From Mucilaginibacter mali (GTDB taxonomy: Bacteria > Bacteroidota > Bacteroidia > Sphingobacteriales > Sphingobacteriaceae), in the NCBI RefSeq assembly GCF_013283875.1, contig NZ_CP054139.1, positions 3,100,001-3,164,000 on the forward strand: a DNA stretch of 64,000 nt. Reading direction: 5' to 3'. The translations under genes were made by a program, and so were the position numbers. Below the pieces are notes generated by a model. That model was given only the letters and a program-made list of their open reading frames with translations. It had not been told where the DNA came from and ran no database searches. Of the stretch, positions 54,788 through 63,994 are shown one piece after another (position 1 is the stretch's first letter; each line of letters opens with the position of its first letter).

Positions 54788-57700
54788 TTAAAAGGTAACA
54801 TTTGCGCCGATAGTAAACGTACGCTGCAATAGCGAGCCTGTTTCAGCGTCCCAATAATGCCAGTCTTTAGCGTACACAGCGGCGTTACGCACACTACCGT
54901 TAACCCTAAGCTGGCCAATGCCAAATTTCTTTGTAAAACTTGATGGTACCAGGTAAGATACCGCTACATTATCAAGCCTAATGAACGACCTGCTGATCAC
55001 CTGCGCGGGCGAAATGTTCTGCACGTTATTTGAGTTTAAACGCGCGAAACTGTTGGTCGGGTTATCTGGTGTCCAGTATTGCCTGATGTACGAGTTACTC
55101 CTGTCTATCAGCGCGCCGGTGTTGTTCAGGTATTCGGTAGATGTTGCATATTGGCCCATGTACGAATAGAAATTCAGCGACAGGTCGATATTCCTGAAGA
55201 AGGTAAAATCGTGGCGCATGGTCCAGCGGAAGCGAGGTTTGGTTGAACCCTGGAATTGTTTATCGGCATTGGTGTATTTACCGTCGCCGTCAACATCCAG
55301 CACTTTTACATCGCCCGGTATCTCGCCGTATTTGGCAGCTTGTGTTTCTTCGCCTTTTTGCCAGATGCCCAGCACTTTATAGGTCCAGATCGCATTGATA
55401 TCATGACCGATATGCCAGTTATTGGCATTGTCATCATTCTCTATTGATACGGTGTTGCCATTTGCGTCAAGCGTGCTGGTATAGGTATAATATAAGTGCT
55501 TAATGGTATTCCGGTTGTAAAAGAAACTTACATTGGCATTCCAGTTAAAGTTGGTGCGGTGCATTACGTTGGCATTCAGGTTGATCTCCATACCATCATT
55601 AACAACTTCGCCCAGGTTGGTGGTAACCACGCTAAAGCCGGTAAAGTTAGGCAAGCTCTGGTCCATCAGCAGGTCGGTAGTCGGCATGTGATATACATCT
55701 ATACTACCGTTAATGCGGTTATTAAAGAAACCAAAGTCCAGGCCACCATTCCATGATGCCGTCGACTCCCATTTAAGGCTGGTATTGGCCATACGGTCTA
55801 CATATAGCTGGCCAAGATCATACAGTGTACCGGTAGATGTTGCGTAGGTGTATTTACCGGTACCGATGGTCAGGTTAGACAGGGCCTGGTAAATACCGAT
55901 AGAACGGTTACCGCCCTTACCCCATGATAACCTTAACTTACCGGTGCTGAGCGGTTCCCATTTCAGGAATTTCTCATCGCCAAAGTTCCAGGCCACGCCT
56001 ATCGACGGGAAAGTAGCCCTTGGGTTAGATGCGCCAAAGGCCGAGTAACCATCGCGACGGATGGTAGCGGTAAGCATATACTTATTATCGAACGAGTAGA
56101 ACAGGCGGCCCATTAAAGCATCGCCGGTACTGTGGGTATCGTTTGAAGAAAACGAACTTTTTAGTAAGGTGGCAGCGCCAATGTTATGGAAACCCAATGC
56201 ATCGGTAGGTGTAAAATCGGTACCGGTTGTTAGGTCATTCCAGGTCCGGTGCTCTTCGGCATTTTGCAGCAAAGTAACTTTTATACGGTGTTTTTGCGCG
56301 AATACGCCGTCCCAGTTAAGGGTATTATCCACCTGCCAGTCAAAGTTCTTTTGATTTTCGCGGATCACCTTACCGTTATCGCTCCACAACGGGTTCTGCG
56401 ACGATTCCCAATACCTTCTGTAATACCATTGGTAACGCGGCGAGTAATTGCTGTTAAAAGTGATATTGAAAGGGAATTTAACCGTTGCGTACAGGGTCGT
56501 GTTTAACACGTTAGTGCCTTCTTCTAAGGCTTTGAACTGATTGCTATAGGCCGTATTGGTGCCCTGGTTATTACTCGATCCCATTGGCTGCCCCAATAAC
56601 ACGCCGGCTTCGTTCACCGGGTTCGAGTATGGCGAGTTGTTAATGATCTGTCCGGCCCAATCTACTGCAAGATCTGAGTTGTTGTCATTACGGTCCTGGA
56701 AATTGATATTAGCGCCTGTTGTTAACCAATTATTTATCTTTTGGTTTAATTTAAGATTACCACGGTAAGCGCTATAGGTATCACCTACCACAATGCCGTT
56801 GTTATGGATGTAACCCATCGAAAAGTAATAGTCGCTATACTGCGATTTGCCCGACGCGCTTACGGTATAATCCTGCTGCAAACCTTTTTGGAAGGAGTTT
56901 TTATACCAATCGTAAGTACGGCCTTTGGCATAGTTGGCACGTTCGATATCGAAAAGGCCTATACGCTGCAGCCATATCTCCTGGTCGGTGCCGGCAAGGG
57001 CATCGTAGGCTTTCCACTGGGCATAGGTAATGCCGGCCGAGGCCAGGTTATCTGCCGTAGGGTTAATAAACTTACCCGGGTTAACAAACCTGGTGGTACT
57101 GTTAAACAGGTCCTGGCGGTATTTGATATAGCCGTCGGCATCATACACAGGACGATTAGCGGCCATAGTGGCCAAACCATCGTTGGCGGTAAAACGGATG
57201 GTGGGTTTATCGGTCTTACCTTTTTTGGTTGTGATGATGATCACACCGTTGGCTGCTTTGGCACCATAAATAGCGGCCGAAGAAGCATCCTTCAATACGT
57301 CTACCTGGTCGATATCCAACGGGTTGATCTCCGAAAGTTCTCCGAAGAAGATCACACCATCAACTACCAGTAGTGGCGAGTTATCGGCCTTTAACGAACG
57401 CTGGCCGCGCAATTGGATATCACCGCCGCCTTTGGCAGAGCTGGTTTGCCCAACCACCAGGCCCGGGACACCGCTGCGCAGTAATTCCTGTACCGAGCGC
57501 GGGTCTTCTTTCTCCAGTTTCTCTGTCTTCAGGGTTGATATCGATCCGGTCAGGTCTTTTTTCTGCGCCGTGCCGTAACCGATCACCACTACCTCGTTGA
57601 GATCTTTGTGAATACCGCTCAGTTTAATTTGCATAGGCTTTGATGCATCGGCTTTTACGGTAACCGATGTGTACCCGATACTTTTAAATTCGAGCATGCT

Positions 57701-57934
57701 GTTTGCGGGAGCATTAATTTTAAAATTGCCGTCAATATCGGCAGAGACGCCGGTTTTGGTGCCCACCACCATTACCGTAGCGCCAATAACAGCTTCGCCG
57801 GTGTTCGCGTCTGTTACCTTGCCGGTAACAATTTGCGATTGCGCCATAGCCTGCTGAAAGAACAACGTAGACAGCATCGCGACTAAAAGCACATGCAGCC
57901 GCCGCAGCTTTTTTGTAGAAAAAATCATAAGCAT
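54788..57934 (-). CDS. SusC/RagA TonB-dependent transporter
   Basis: 1048 residues: signal peptide (to about 31, QQAMAQ), carboxypeptidase-regulatory-like domain (about 34-112), plug starting VVVIGYGTAQKKDLTGSIST with DASSAAIYGAKAANGVIIITTKKG, and a beta-barrel ending IGANVTF. No STN domain. Met1 or Met3 could start the protein. It lies 184 bases downstream of the oxidoreductase gene, a gap large enough for its own promoter. TATTGGTTTATTG (57944-57956), just upstream of the start, also occurs in part upstream of the other minus-strand susC (42424-42435). Confidence 0.95.
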   Translation of the reverse strand: MLMIFSTKKLRRLHVLLVAMLSTLFFQQAMAQSQIVTGKVTDANTGEAVIGATVMVVGTKTGVSADIDGNFKINAPANSMLEFKSIGYTSVTVKADASKPMQIKLSGIHKDLNEVVVIGYGTAQKKDLTGSISTLKTEKLEKEDPRSVQELLRSGVPGLVVGQTSSAKGGGDIQLRGQRSLKADNSPLLVVDGVIFFGELSEINPLDIDQVDVLKDASSAAIYGAKAANGVIIITTKKGKTDKPTIRFTANDGLATMAANRPVYDADGYIKYRQDLFNSTTRFVNPGKFINPTADNLASAGITYAQWKAYDALAGTDQEIWLQRIGLFDIERANYAKGRTYDWYKNSFQKGLQQDYTVSASGKSQYSDYYFSMGYIHNNGIVVGDTYSAYRGNLKLNQKINNWLTTGANINFQDRNDNNSDLAVDWAGQIINNSPYSNPVNEAGVLLGQPMGSSNNQGTNTAYSNQFKALEEGTNVLNTTLYATVKFPFNITFNSNYSPRYQWYYRRYWESSQNPLWSDNGKVIRENQKNFDWQVDNTLNWDGVFAQKHRIKVTLLQNAEEHRTWNDLTTGTDFTPTDALGFHNIGAATLLKSSFSSNDTHSTGDALMGRLFYSFDNKYMLTATIRRDGYSAFGASNPRATFPSIGVAWNFGDEKFLKWEPLSTGKLRLSWGKGGNRSIGIYQALSNLTIGTGKYTYATSTGTLYDLGQLYVDRMANTSLKWESTASWNGGLDFGFFNNRINGSIDVYHMPTTDLLMDQSLPNFTGFSVVTTNLGEVVNDGMEINLNANVMHRTNFNWNANVSFFYNRNTIKHLYYTYTSTLDANGNTVSIENDDNANNWHIGHDINAIWTYKVLGIWQKGEETQAAKYGEIPGDVKVLDVDGDGKYTNADKQFQGSTKPRFRWTMRHDFTFFRNIDLSLNFYSYMGQYATSTEYLNNTGALIDRSNSYIRQYWTPDNPTNSFARLNSNNVQNISPAQVISRSFIRLDNVAVSYLVPSSFTKKFGIGQLRVNGSVRNAAVYAKDWHYWDAETGSLLQRTFTIGANVTF

Positions 57935-58118
57935 TAAGTTTTAATATTGGTTTATTGTTATTGGTATAGATTGGGTCCGTCGGTCTCGCACTTCCGGATG
58001 GGTTTCAGATCGTAAATGTTTTTCTCATATATTTTTAATTGGTTAGTTAATCAGGTTTTTGTATTGATTGCCGGGCGGGGCCAAAGCAAACCGATGGCCC
58101 CCGGCAAATTTTCACAGG

Positions 58119-59474
58119 TTAGTATTTAAACACTTTTCCGTTCACCATCACCTCCTGTTTGGCTTCATCAAAAGTGGCCTTACCACCGGTGTGTACGGCA
58201 GCGTTGGTCATAATGTTTGCGATGGAGTGGCGATATCCCGCTTCTACAGGTGCGTTTGGCTCCTTACGGCTGCGGATACACTCAAGCCAGTTGCGCATGT
58301 GGTTAGAGCTTAGTGCATCTGCACCGGTATTGGCCGATGCTACTACAGCTTCTGTATTTGGCAACTTCACTTCAGGCAGCAGATTGGCATGCATGTGCAT
58401 GGCCGATGCAGCTCTTTCCGTTAATCCACCACGAGGCGATACGGTATTGGTGATCAGGTTCAGTTCGCCACCGTTAGCGTAGTAAATCTCGGCCGGATGC
58501 TCATCGCCATTGTGCATGCGCGATGAGAAGATCACCTGGAAGCCCTTGTTCGGATCATCCAGCGGGCCGTAATCCATAACCGCGGTAGTGGTATCCCAGT
58601 TACGGCGGCCATCGTGCCATTGGTAAATGCCGCCATTGGCCGTTACGCTACGCGGATGCGGTAAGCCGGTGAACCAGTGCACTGTATCTATCTGGTGGCT
58701 CATCCACTGGCCCGGCATCCCCGACGAGTATGGCCAGAACAGGCGGTATTCTAAATAGATCCTTGGGTTAAAAGGTTCGTAAGGGCGGTTAAGGATAAAG
58801 CGTTTCCAATCGGTATCTTCTTCCTTTAGCTTCGCCACCAGATCGGGCCTGCGCCAGCGGCCGGGCTGGTTCACGTTCCATGTCAGCTCCACCATGGTGA
58901 TATCGCCAAACTTGCCTTGTTTAATAAATTCGGCAGCGGCCTGGTAATTTTGCCCGCTGCGGCGCTGCGAACCAATTTGCAGTATTTGCTTTGATGAACG
59001 CACAGCCTTTAAAGCGGCCTTTGCGTCGTCCATCGTTTCGGCAAAGGGCTTTTCGCAATACACATCCTTTTTGTTGTGCACCGCCTCGATAGCGTGCGAG
59101 GCATGCGCGAAGTCGGGCGAGCTGATGATCACCGCGTCAACGTCCTTTAGGTTATAAAGTTCATCATTATTGCGGCAGGCGGTAATATCGTGGCCAATCT
59201 TATTTTTGATATGCGCGATACCCAGGTCACGGCGATAGCTCCACAGATCGGACAGGGCTACCATATCAAAGTTCAACTCCTTGTAATGGTTCAAAAAGCA
59301 AGGGAAAAGGGTATCTTTAAACCTATCGGAAAAACCGACAACCCCTACCCTCACCCTATCGTTAGCGCCGATGATATTGGCATAGCTTTTAGCCGACATG
59401 CCCATCGTACCCAAATAAGTACCCGCCGCGGCCATGGCCGATTTTTTTATAAAATCACGTCTTGTAGTCTCCAT
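58119..59474 (-). CDS. Gfo/Idh/MocA family oxidoreductase with Tat signal
   Basis: 451 residues. The N-terminus TTRRDFIKKSAMAAAGTYLG is a twin-arginine signal, so the folded enzyme should be exported with its nicotinamide cofactor bound, as for glucose-fructose oxidoreductase. The Rossmann segment is VRVGVVGFSD (41-50), with Ser where a glycine is usual, and the conserved EKP lies at 141-143 (VYCEKPFAET). The C-terminal domain carries GMPGQWMSHQIDTVHWFTG. It would oxidise or reduce a sugar or glycoside. The DUF1080 gene lies eight bases upstream, pointing to the 3-keto-glycoside route in which such enzymes oxidise C3 of a glycoside. The exact substrate is unknown. Confidence 0.93.
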   Translation of the reverse strand: METTRRDFIKKSAMAAAGTYLGTMGMSAKSYANIIGANDRVRVGVVGFSDRFKDTLFPCFLNHYKELNFDMVALSDLWSYRRDLGIAHIKNKIGHDITACRNNDELYNLKDVDAVIISSPDFAHASHAIEAVHNKKDVYCEKPFAETMDDAKAALKAVRSSKQILQIGSQRRSGQNYQAAAEFIKQGKFGDITMVELTWNVNQPGRWRRPDLVAKLKEEDTDWKRFILNRPYEPFNPRIYLEYRLFWPYSSGMPGQWMSHQIDTVHWFTGLPHPRSVTANGGIYQWHDGRRNWDTTTAVMDYGPLDDPNKGFQVIFSSRMHNGDEHPAEIYYANGGELNLITNTVSPRGGLTERAASAMHMHANLLPEVKLPNTEAVVASANTGADALSSNHMRNWLECIRSRKEPNAPVEAGYRHSIANIMTNAAVHTGGKATFDEAKQEVMVNGKVFKY

Positions 59475-59482
59475 CCGGCTGC

Positions 59483-60235
59483 TTATTTAAGCTCTTTGAT
59501 CTTGATGTTGCGGTACGATACGGTGTTACCATGATCCTGCAACAGGATATGGCCTTGCGGCGCGATGCCGAAATCCTTCCATTTTTTGTATTTGCTGATG
59601 GCTACTAAATCTTCAAATGCCTTAGATCCGCGCTCGTACTCCAGCACCTTTGTACCATTCAGCCAATGCTCTACATGGTTGTTAGGATAAACCCTGATCT
59701 CGCCGCTGTTCCACTCGCCGATGGGCTTAATAACTGATGCAGGTTTGTTAGATGGGATCAAATCGTAAAGCGAGGCCAGCTTGCGGTCGCCATCGCGGCC
59801 CAATTTGGCATCCGGGTGCTTCTCATCATCCAGCACCTGGTATTCCAGGCCAATGCCCGATAGTTCGGTTTTTTCCTTTTCGGTTACGAAGTATTTTACA
59901 CCGCTGTTAGCGCCGTCGGTCAGCTTAAAATCAAACTTCAGGATGAACGCGCTGTATGATTTATCGGTAACTATATCGCCGCCCAGGCCCTCTTCGTGCC
60001 CGTTTGAACCCTGGATGGTCAGGATACCATCCTGCATAACCCATCCTTTGTCAGGGAAATTATCTTTAAATAATTTACGCCAGCCGTTGCTTGTCTTCCC
60101 GTCCCAAAGCATGGTATAACCATCGGCTTTTTCCTGCTTGGTTAGCGTGTTCAGTTTTTGCGCTGATGCCGGTTTAAGCGCCAAAAGGCCGGCTAATTGT
60201 AATAAGGCTACAAATGTTAGTCTTGTTGTTTTCAT
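59483..60235 (-). CDS. DUF1080 (3-keto-disaccharide hydrolase-type) protein
   Basis: 250 residues: a Sec signal (1-25) and a concanavalin A-like DUF1080 domain (about 35-248) with [56 protein letters not shown] and the closing [23 protein letters not shown]. Characterised members cleave 3-keto-glycosides made by Gfo/Idh/MocA oxidoreductases; others are uncharacterised. It lies eight bases upstream of such an oxidoreductase gene, which supports this role. It would act in the periplasm. Confidence 0.92.
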   Translation of the reverse strand: MKTTRLTFVALLQLAGLLALKPASAQKLNTLTKQEKADGYTMLWDGKTSNGWRKLFKDNFPDKGWVMQDGILTIQGSNGHEEGLGGDIVTDKSYSAFILKFDFKLTDGANSGVKYFVTEKEKTELSGIGLEYQVLDDEKHPDAKLGRDGDRKLASLYDLIPSNKPASVIKPIGEWNSGEIRVYPNNHVEHWLNGTKVLEYERGSKAFEDLVAISKYKKWKDFGIAPQGHILLQDHGNTVSYRNIKIKELK

Positions 60236-60440
60236 TGATCTGATATAGAGGTATTTATTAAATTTTCAAGCTTATCCTGCCCCTACAGCATTGCACGCAG
60301 CAGCAGACAGGGTTAATTATTTTTATGATTTAATTGCTTTTAGCAATGGTTTTAAAATTGGTTTGGTGATGAACCGCTATGGGATACCATATAGTCAATT
60401 CAACTGATGCTAATTTAGCCGATGCTGTAGGATTATATTG

Positions 60441-60467
60441 TTCAACTTTTCGTCGATTTGTCTCATT
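60441..60467 (+). repeat. 27-bp dispersed repeat, copy 1 (candidate operator)
   Basis: Matches 63135-63161 at 24 of 27 positions, differing at positions 6, 11 and 16. The shared 3' part is TTTGTCTCATT. It lies about 210 bases upstream of the DUF1080 gene. Confidence 0.6.
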
Positions 60468-60521
60468 ATGCAACGGGATATTGAGACGATTTATAATCGA
60501 TGAGAAACCAATTCTCAGGTA

Positions 60522-60560
60522 CAAAAAAGGGGAGTTTGCCGATTGGCAACTCCCCCTCTT
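60522..60560 (-). terminator. Rho-independent terminator of the glutaminase-family gene
   Basis: Stem GGGGAGTTTGCC (60529-60540) with GGCAACTCCCC (60545-60555), one bulged T, followed on the minus strand by a T-run at 60528-60523. It lies 19 bases past the stop at 60579. Confidence 0.88.
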
Positions 60561-60578
60561 CTATGGTGTCCGAAATTA

Positions 60579-63050
60579 TCAGCGTGTCATTTTATCGCGC
60601 AACTCCTTCATCCAGTATCCGCCAATCACACTGCGGGCCTGGAAACCCACCTGCTTGCCGGTGGTGGTTTCGTGCCAGTCGCTTAGCGGTACGCGTGTTG
60701 GTGTTTCGGTAGCGTATTTATAAACCAGGTTAACCAGCGCGTCAAAGTCGGCCTTCTTTTCGGCCATGCTGGCGGTCCATATTATCCAGTCAGATTTGGT
60801 ATAGGTCTTCCGGCTGTCCAGCGGCAGGCCATATTCCTTTTGATGGTTCACATACCACGCCATCTCGGTATCGTAAACCTTCTGCGGGAACAGGTTTAGC
60901 TTCAACACCTTATCCCAAACCATATTATACTTTTGGCTCCAGCTATCGTTATTGCCGAATACAAGTGCGTAGTGGTCGCCGGCATCATCCTTGGCCATCC
61001 ATTTTTTGGCGTAGTCCTTAGCCATGGCGCTGTATTTGGCAGCGGTGGCGGCATCACCCAGTTGCTGCGCCATCTGCGCATAAGCCCCTATGGCCACAAT
61101 GGCCTTTACCGATAGATTGGCATTATGCGCCAGGTGACCGGCAAAGTCATCGGTACATAACTGGTTACCGGGGTCAAAGCCTGCTTCGGCTAAGTAGTTG
61201 GTCCAGGTGGTCAGCGTTTTCCAGTGTATTTTGGCGTAAGCCGGGTTGTGCTGGGCTTTTACAATGGCAGCTGCCAGTATCACCATATTGCCGCATTCCT
61301 CCACCGGCATATCTTCGCCGTAGGTTTGTCCGTTAGCTAAAGGATACGTACCCAGGTCATGCGCGGCGAATGGCTTGGTCCATTTTCCGCTTTCGCTATA
61401 GTAGAATATACCGTTCAGCATCCCCTTCATCAACTCCGGATTGTAAAGCAGGTAAAGCGGTGCCGATGGATAGGTTACGTCGACCGTATTAATAGAACCG
61501 TTGCTAAAATTCTCTTTAGATAACCACAGCAAATCGCCCTGTGGACTTTTAACCAGCGTATGCGCCGCAATACTTTGGCGGTATGACATGTTGCACAAAC
61601 GCGCGTACTTTTCGCCACCGGCTTTGTAAGCATCCTGGTAAATTTTGGTATCGGTAGCGTTGCATTTGGCAATAACCGCCGTATAATTTTTAGCAGCGGC
61701 AGACAGGGCGCCCTCCATACTTGCATTTGGGGCGTTGCGCCACCATGGCTTTAAATTAGTACCAAAGTATTGTACCGAGAATAGCTCATCATAGCCCATC
61801 ATCACGTATTTTGATAAAGCATCCTTACCCACCAAACCAAATGGGATCACCGTATTCAGCATCAATTGCTTACCGGTACTGGCTACGTTATCATATTTGG
61901 CGTTTGTAAACGATGCGATAGCATCGGCATCGGTAGTAGCATATTGCTTCGCCCCTGCTGATGCCGGTGCGGCGATGTACATGTAGCCCCAGTCAATCCG
62001 TACGTTATCGCCCTTGCGCTGCAGCATAGGCTGCTCGGTGGTGCCGGCTTTAATAATGCGCAGCCCGTTTTTGGTATAGGCCGATGTTTGCACCTGCTGC
62101 CATGGCTGGTTCACCGCGATATTGCTGCTGGCCCCCTGGTAAATGCTGATGTTATGCTTTTTGCCATCGGTAGCCTTAAGCTGGTAGGTAATGTACGATA
62201 CCGGCGACGATAACAGGGCCAGATCGGTCATCACCAGCGGGGATGTGAATGTAACCCTCAGGTTGGCCGGGCCGCATTTAAAGCTATATACCGTTTGCGT
62301 AGCACTTACTTTTACGGCAGTTTGTTCGGCAGTTTTTACGCCGGCCTGCGCGTCGTTAACTATTTCGGTAACAAAGCCGGCATCTATCCAGGTGCCGCCG
62401 CCGGTGTTTTTGCAATGTACGGCCAGCAGGTTTTCGCCTGTTTTAAAGCGGTCCTTTACATCATCGTTCAGGGGGATCAGTTCATAATCGCCATTGGCGC
62501 CACGCTGACGGCTGATGCGCTGACCGTTCAGAAAAATCTCGGCATCATCATCGTGATGCAGCTTCAGCAGCAGTTTTCCCTGTGGCATTTCGCTTAGGGT
62601 AAATTTGCGGCGATACCAAATGTCGGTGCCGGTCCAGGTAGTGCCGGCCTTAGCCCGGCTATCGCCAAAAGGGGCCATGCCGGTTTGCCAGGCCTGGTCG
62701 TTAAATTCCGGCTTCTCCCAACCATCAGCGGGCTTGGTTTCCATTTGATAACGTACGCTGTATTGCTGCTCATCCCCGGCAAGCAAAATGGTTTTATAAG
62801 TTGGTGATGCCTCGCCCATGAAGCGATAAAGATCGTTATCAACCTTAATAATGCCCAACAGCGATTGGTCCTTTCCCGTCCAATGATGGGTAACCGATTG
62901 GTTCAGTTTATCGGTGTTTGACCAGATACTGAAGTATGGGTTATGCGTGATGAGCGGGTAGGCCGGCATCTTGTCCTGCGCATTGGCATAGCCCAGGGCC
63001 GTTAAACCCAGGCCCAATACCAGGCCTAGCTTTTTAAAAGATATATTCAT
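60579..63050 (-). CDS. Glutaminase-family protein (DUF4964/DUF5127/DUF4965/DUF1793) with inserted beta-sandwich
   Basis: 823 residues with a signal peptide (1-24). The N-terminal PAYPLITHNPYFSIWSNTDKL opens a DUF4964/DUF5127 region, and the C-terminal helical half carries the DUF4965/DUF1793 pattern (GYDELFSVQYFGTNLKPWWR, YPLANGQTYGEDMPVEECGNM, LCTDDFAGHLAHNANLSVKA). The family is annotated as glutaminase A from a fungal enzyme, but bacterial members are hardly characterised and may act on carbohydrates. Residues about 103-232 are an insertion resembling the sugar-binding beta-sandwich of GH2 enzymes (DIWYRRKFTL, LLLKLHHDDDAEIFLNGQ, GENLLAVHCKNTGGG). Membership is firm; the reaction is uncertain. 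Confidence 0.88.
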   Translation of the reverse strand: MNISFKKLGLVLGLGLTALGYANAQDKMPAYPLITHNPYFSIWSNTDKLNQSVTHHWTGKDQSLLGIIKVDNDLYRFMGEASPTYKTILLAGDEQQYSVRYQMETKPADGWEKPEFNDQAWQTGMAPFGDSRAKAGTTWTGTDIWYRRKFTLSEMPQGKLLLKLHHDDDAEIFLNGQRISRQRGANGDYELIPLNDDVKDRFKTGENLLAVHCKNTGGGTWIDAGFVTEIVNDAQAGVKTAEQTAVKVSATQTVYSFKCGPANLRVTFTSPLVMTDLALLSSPVSYITYQLKATDGKKHNISIYQGASSNIAVNQPWQQVQTSAYTKNGLRIIKAGTTEQPMLQRKGDNVRIDWGYMYIAAPASAGAKQYATTDADAIASFTNAKYDNVASTGKQLMLNTVIPFGLVGKDALSKYVMMGYDELFSVQYFGTNLKPWWRNAPNASMEGALSAAAKNYTAVIAKCNATDTKIYQDAYKAGGEKYARLCNMSYRQSIAAHTLVKSPQGDLLWLSKENFSNGSINTVDVTYPSAPLYLLYNPELMKGMLNGIFYYSESGKWTKPFAAHDLGTYPLANGQTYGEDMPVEECGNMVILAAAIVKAQHNPAYAKIHWKTLTTWTNYLAEAGFDPGNQLCTDDFAGHLAHNANLSVKAIVAIGAYAQMAQQLGDAATAAKYSAMAKDYAKKWMAKDDAGDHYALVFGNNDSWSQKYNMVWDKVLKLNLFPQKVYDTEMAWYVNHQKEYGLPLDSRKTYTKSDWIIWTASMAEKKADFDALVNLVYKYATETPTRVPLSDWHETTTGKQVGFQARSVIGGYWMKELRDKMTR

Positions 63051-63134
63051 ATAAATAGGTTTGCAAAAATGGTCAGTTGGATAGTAATTGGTTTTAACAG
63101 CTTCAAAATAAGCCTTTAAGTATTTACCAATTTA

Positions 63135-63161
63135 TTCAAATTTTAGTCGTTTTGTCTCATT
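63135..63161 (+). repeat. 27-bp dispersed repeat, copy 2 (candidate operator)
   Basis: Matches 60441-60467 at 24 of 27 positions. It lies in the 182-base divergent promoter region, 85 bases upstream of the glutaminase-family gene and 72 bases upstream of the response-regulator gene. Confidence 0.6.
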
Positions 63162-63232
63162 TTTTTCGGGCGCATTCGTTTTTTAACTATTTGCCATTAA
63201 TTTAGAGGCCCCGGTAACAGCCCATAAAACCC

Positions 63233-63994
63233 ATGAACGATAGCATACTGATAGTTGACGATAACGAGGATATCCTGGAATTTCTGTCGGAAGTTTTGGG
63301 CGAATCGTACCAGTTGCACCTGGCGGCAGACGGAGTAGAAGCGCTTAAAATGTTGGATAGCCAAATGGTAAGCCTGGTGATCAGCGATATTATGATGCCG
63401 GGGATAGATGGCTTTGAGCTTTGCCACACCATCAAATCAAACGTTGATTATTGCCATATCCCCATCATCCTGCTTACGGCCAAAAACACTTATAAGGCGC
63501 AGATAGACGGCCTGGAGGCCGGTGCCGATGCCTACATCCAAAAACCCTTTTCGCCTGAGTTTTTGCAGTTGCAAATTGCCAACCTGCTTAAAAACCGCTT
63601 AAAGATAAAGGAGCATTTTGCCAGTTCGCCTTTTGAGGATGTGCGGGTGATGGCATATTCTAAAACCGACGAGCAATTTTTAAAGAAACTGGATGAATAT
63701 ATCCGCAAGAATATCCGCGATACCAAAATGGATATCGATAGCCTGGCCGACCACATGCACATGAGCCGACCGACCTTTTACCGCAAGATCAAGTCGCTGT
63801 CGTCGCTATCGCCAAAGGAACTGATTGACGTTACCCGCCTTAAACGCGCCGCCGAACTGATCACCCGGAACGAATACAGCATGGCCGAGATTGCCCGGCA
63901 AGTAGGCTACAGCTCGCAAAGTGTTTTTGGAAAGAACTTCCAAAAACACTTCCACATCTCGCCGATGGATTATTTGGATTCGCTGGATAAGTAA
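63233..63994 (+). CDS. Response regulator with receiver and AraC-type HTH
   Basis: 253 residues: a receiver domain (1-120) with acidic residues at 9-10 (IVDDNED), phospho-acceptor Asp52 in LVISDIMMPGIDG and the switch lysine in QKPFSPEFL, then an AraC double helix-turn-helix (about 150-250, IDSLADHMHMSRPTFYRKIKSL and MAEIARQVGYSSQSVFGKNFQK). It equals the last two domains of a hybrid two-component protein such as the one at 42552. No kinase is encoded nearby within the window; a partner could lie beyond 64000. It is divergent from the glutaminase-family gene and adjacent to a copy of the 27-base repeat, which it may bind. Confidence 0.93.
   Translation: MNDSILIVDDNEDILEFLSEVLGESYQLHLAADGVEALKMLDSQMVSLVISDIMMPGIDGFELCHTIKSNVDYCHIPIILLTAKNTYKAQIDGLEAGADAYIQKPFSPEFLQLQIANLLKNRLKIKEHFASSPFEDVRVMAYSKTDEQFLKKLDEYIRKNIRDTKMDIDSLADHMHMSRPTFYRKIKSLSSLSPKELIDVTRLKRAAELITRNEYSMAEIARQVGYSSQSVFGKNFQKHFHISPMDYLDSLDK

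Larger units (their letters stand above)
60236..60578. other. Intergenic region with terminator and operator-like repeat
   Basis: 343 bases between the glutaminase-family and DUF1080 genes, both on the minus strand. It holds the terminator of the former (60522-60560), a 27-base element at 60441-60467 that recurs upstream at 63135, a TTGAGAC in inverted orientation at about 60477-60484, and AATTGGTTT at 60356-60364. An open plus-strand frame crossing it was rejected as non-coding. Confidence 0.5.

Noticed and set aside
56804..57373. Plus-strand open frame of 189 codons
   Set aside because: It is antisense to the plug and barrel start of a conserved SusC.
60379..60723. Plus-strand open frame of 114 codons partly in the 60236-60578 gap
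   Set aside because: It runs through the terminator at 60522-60560 and into the antisense of the glutaminase-family gene; its composition is not protein-like.
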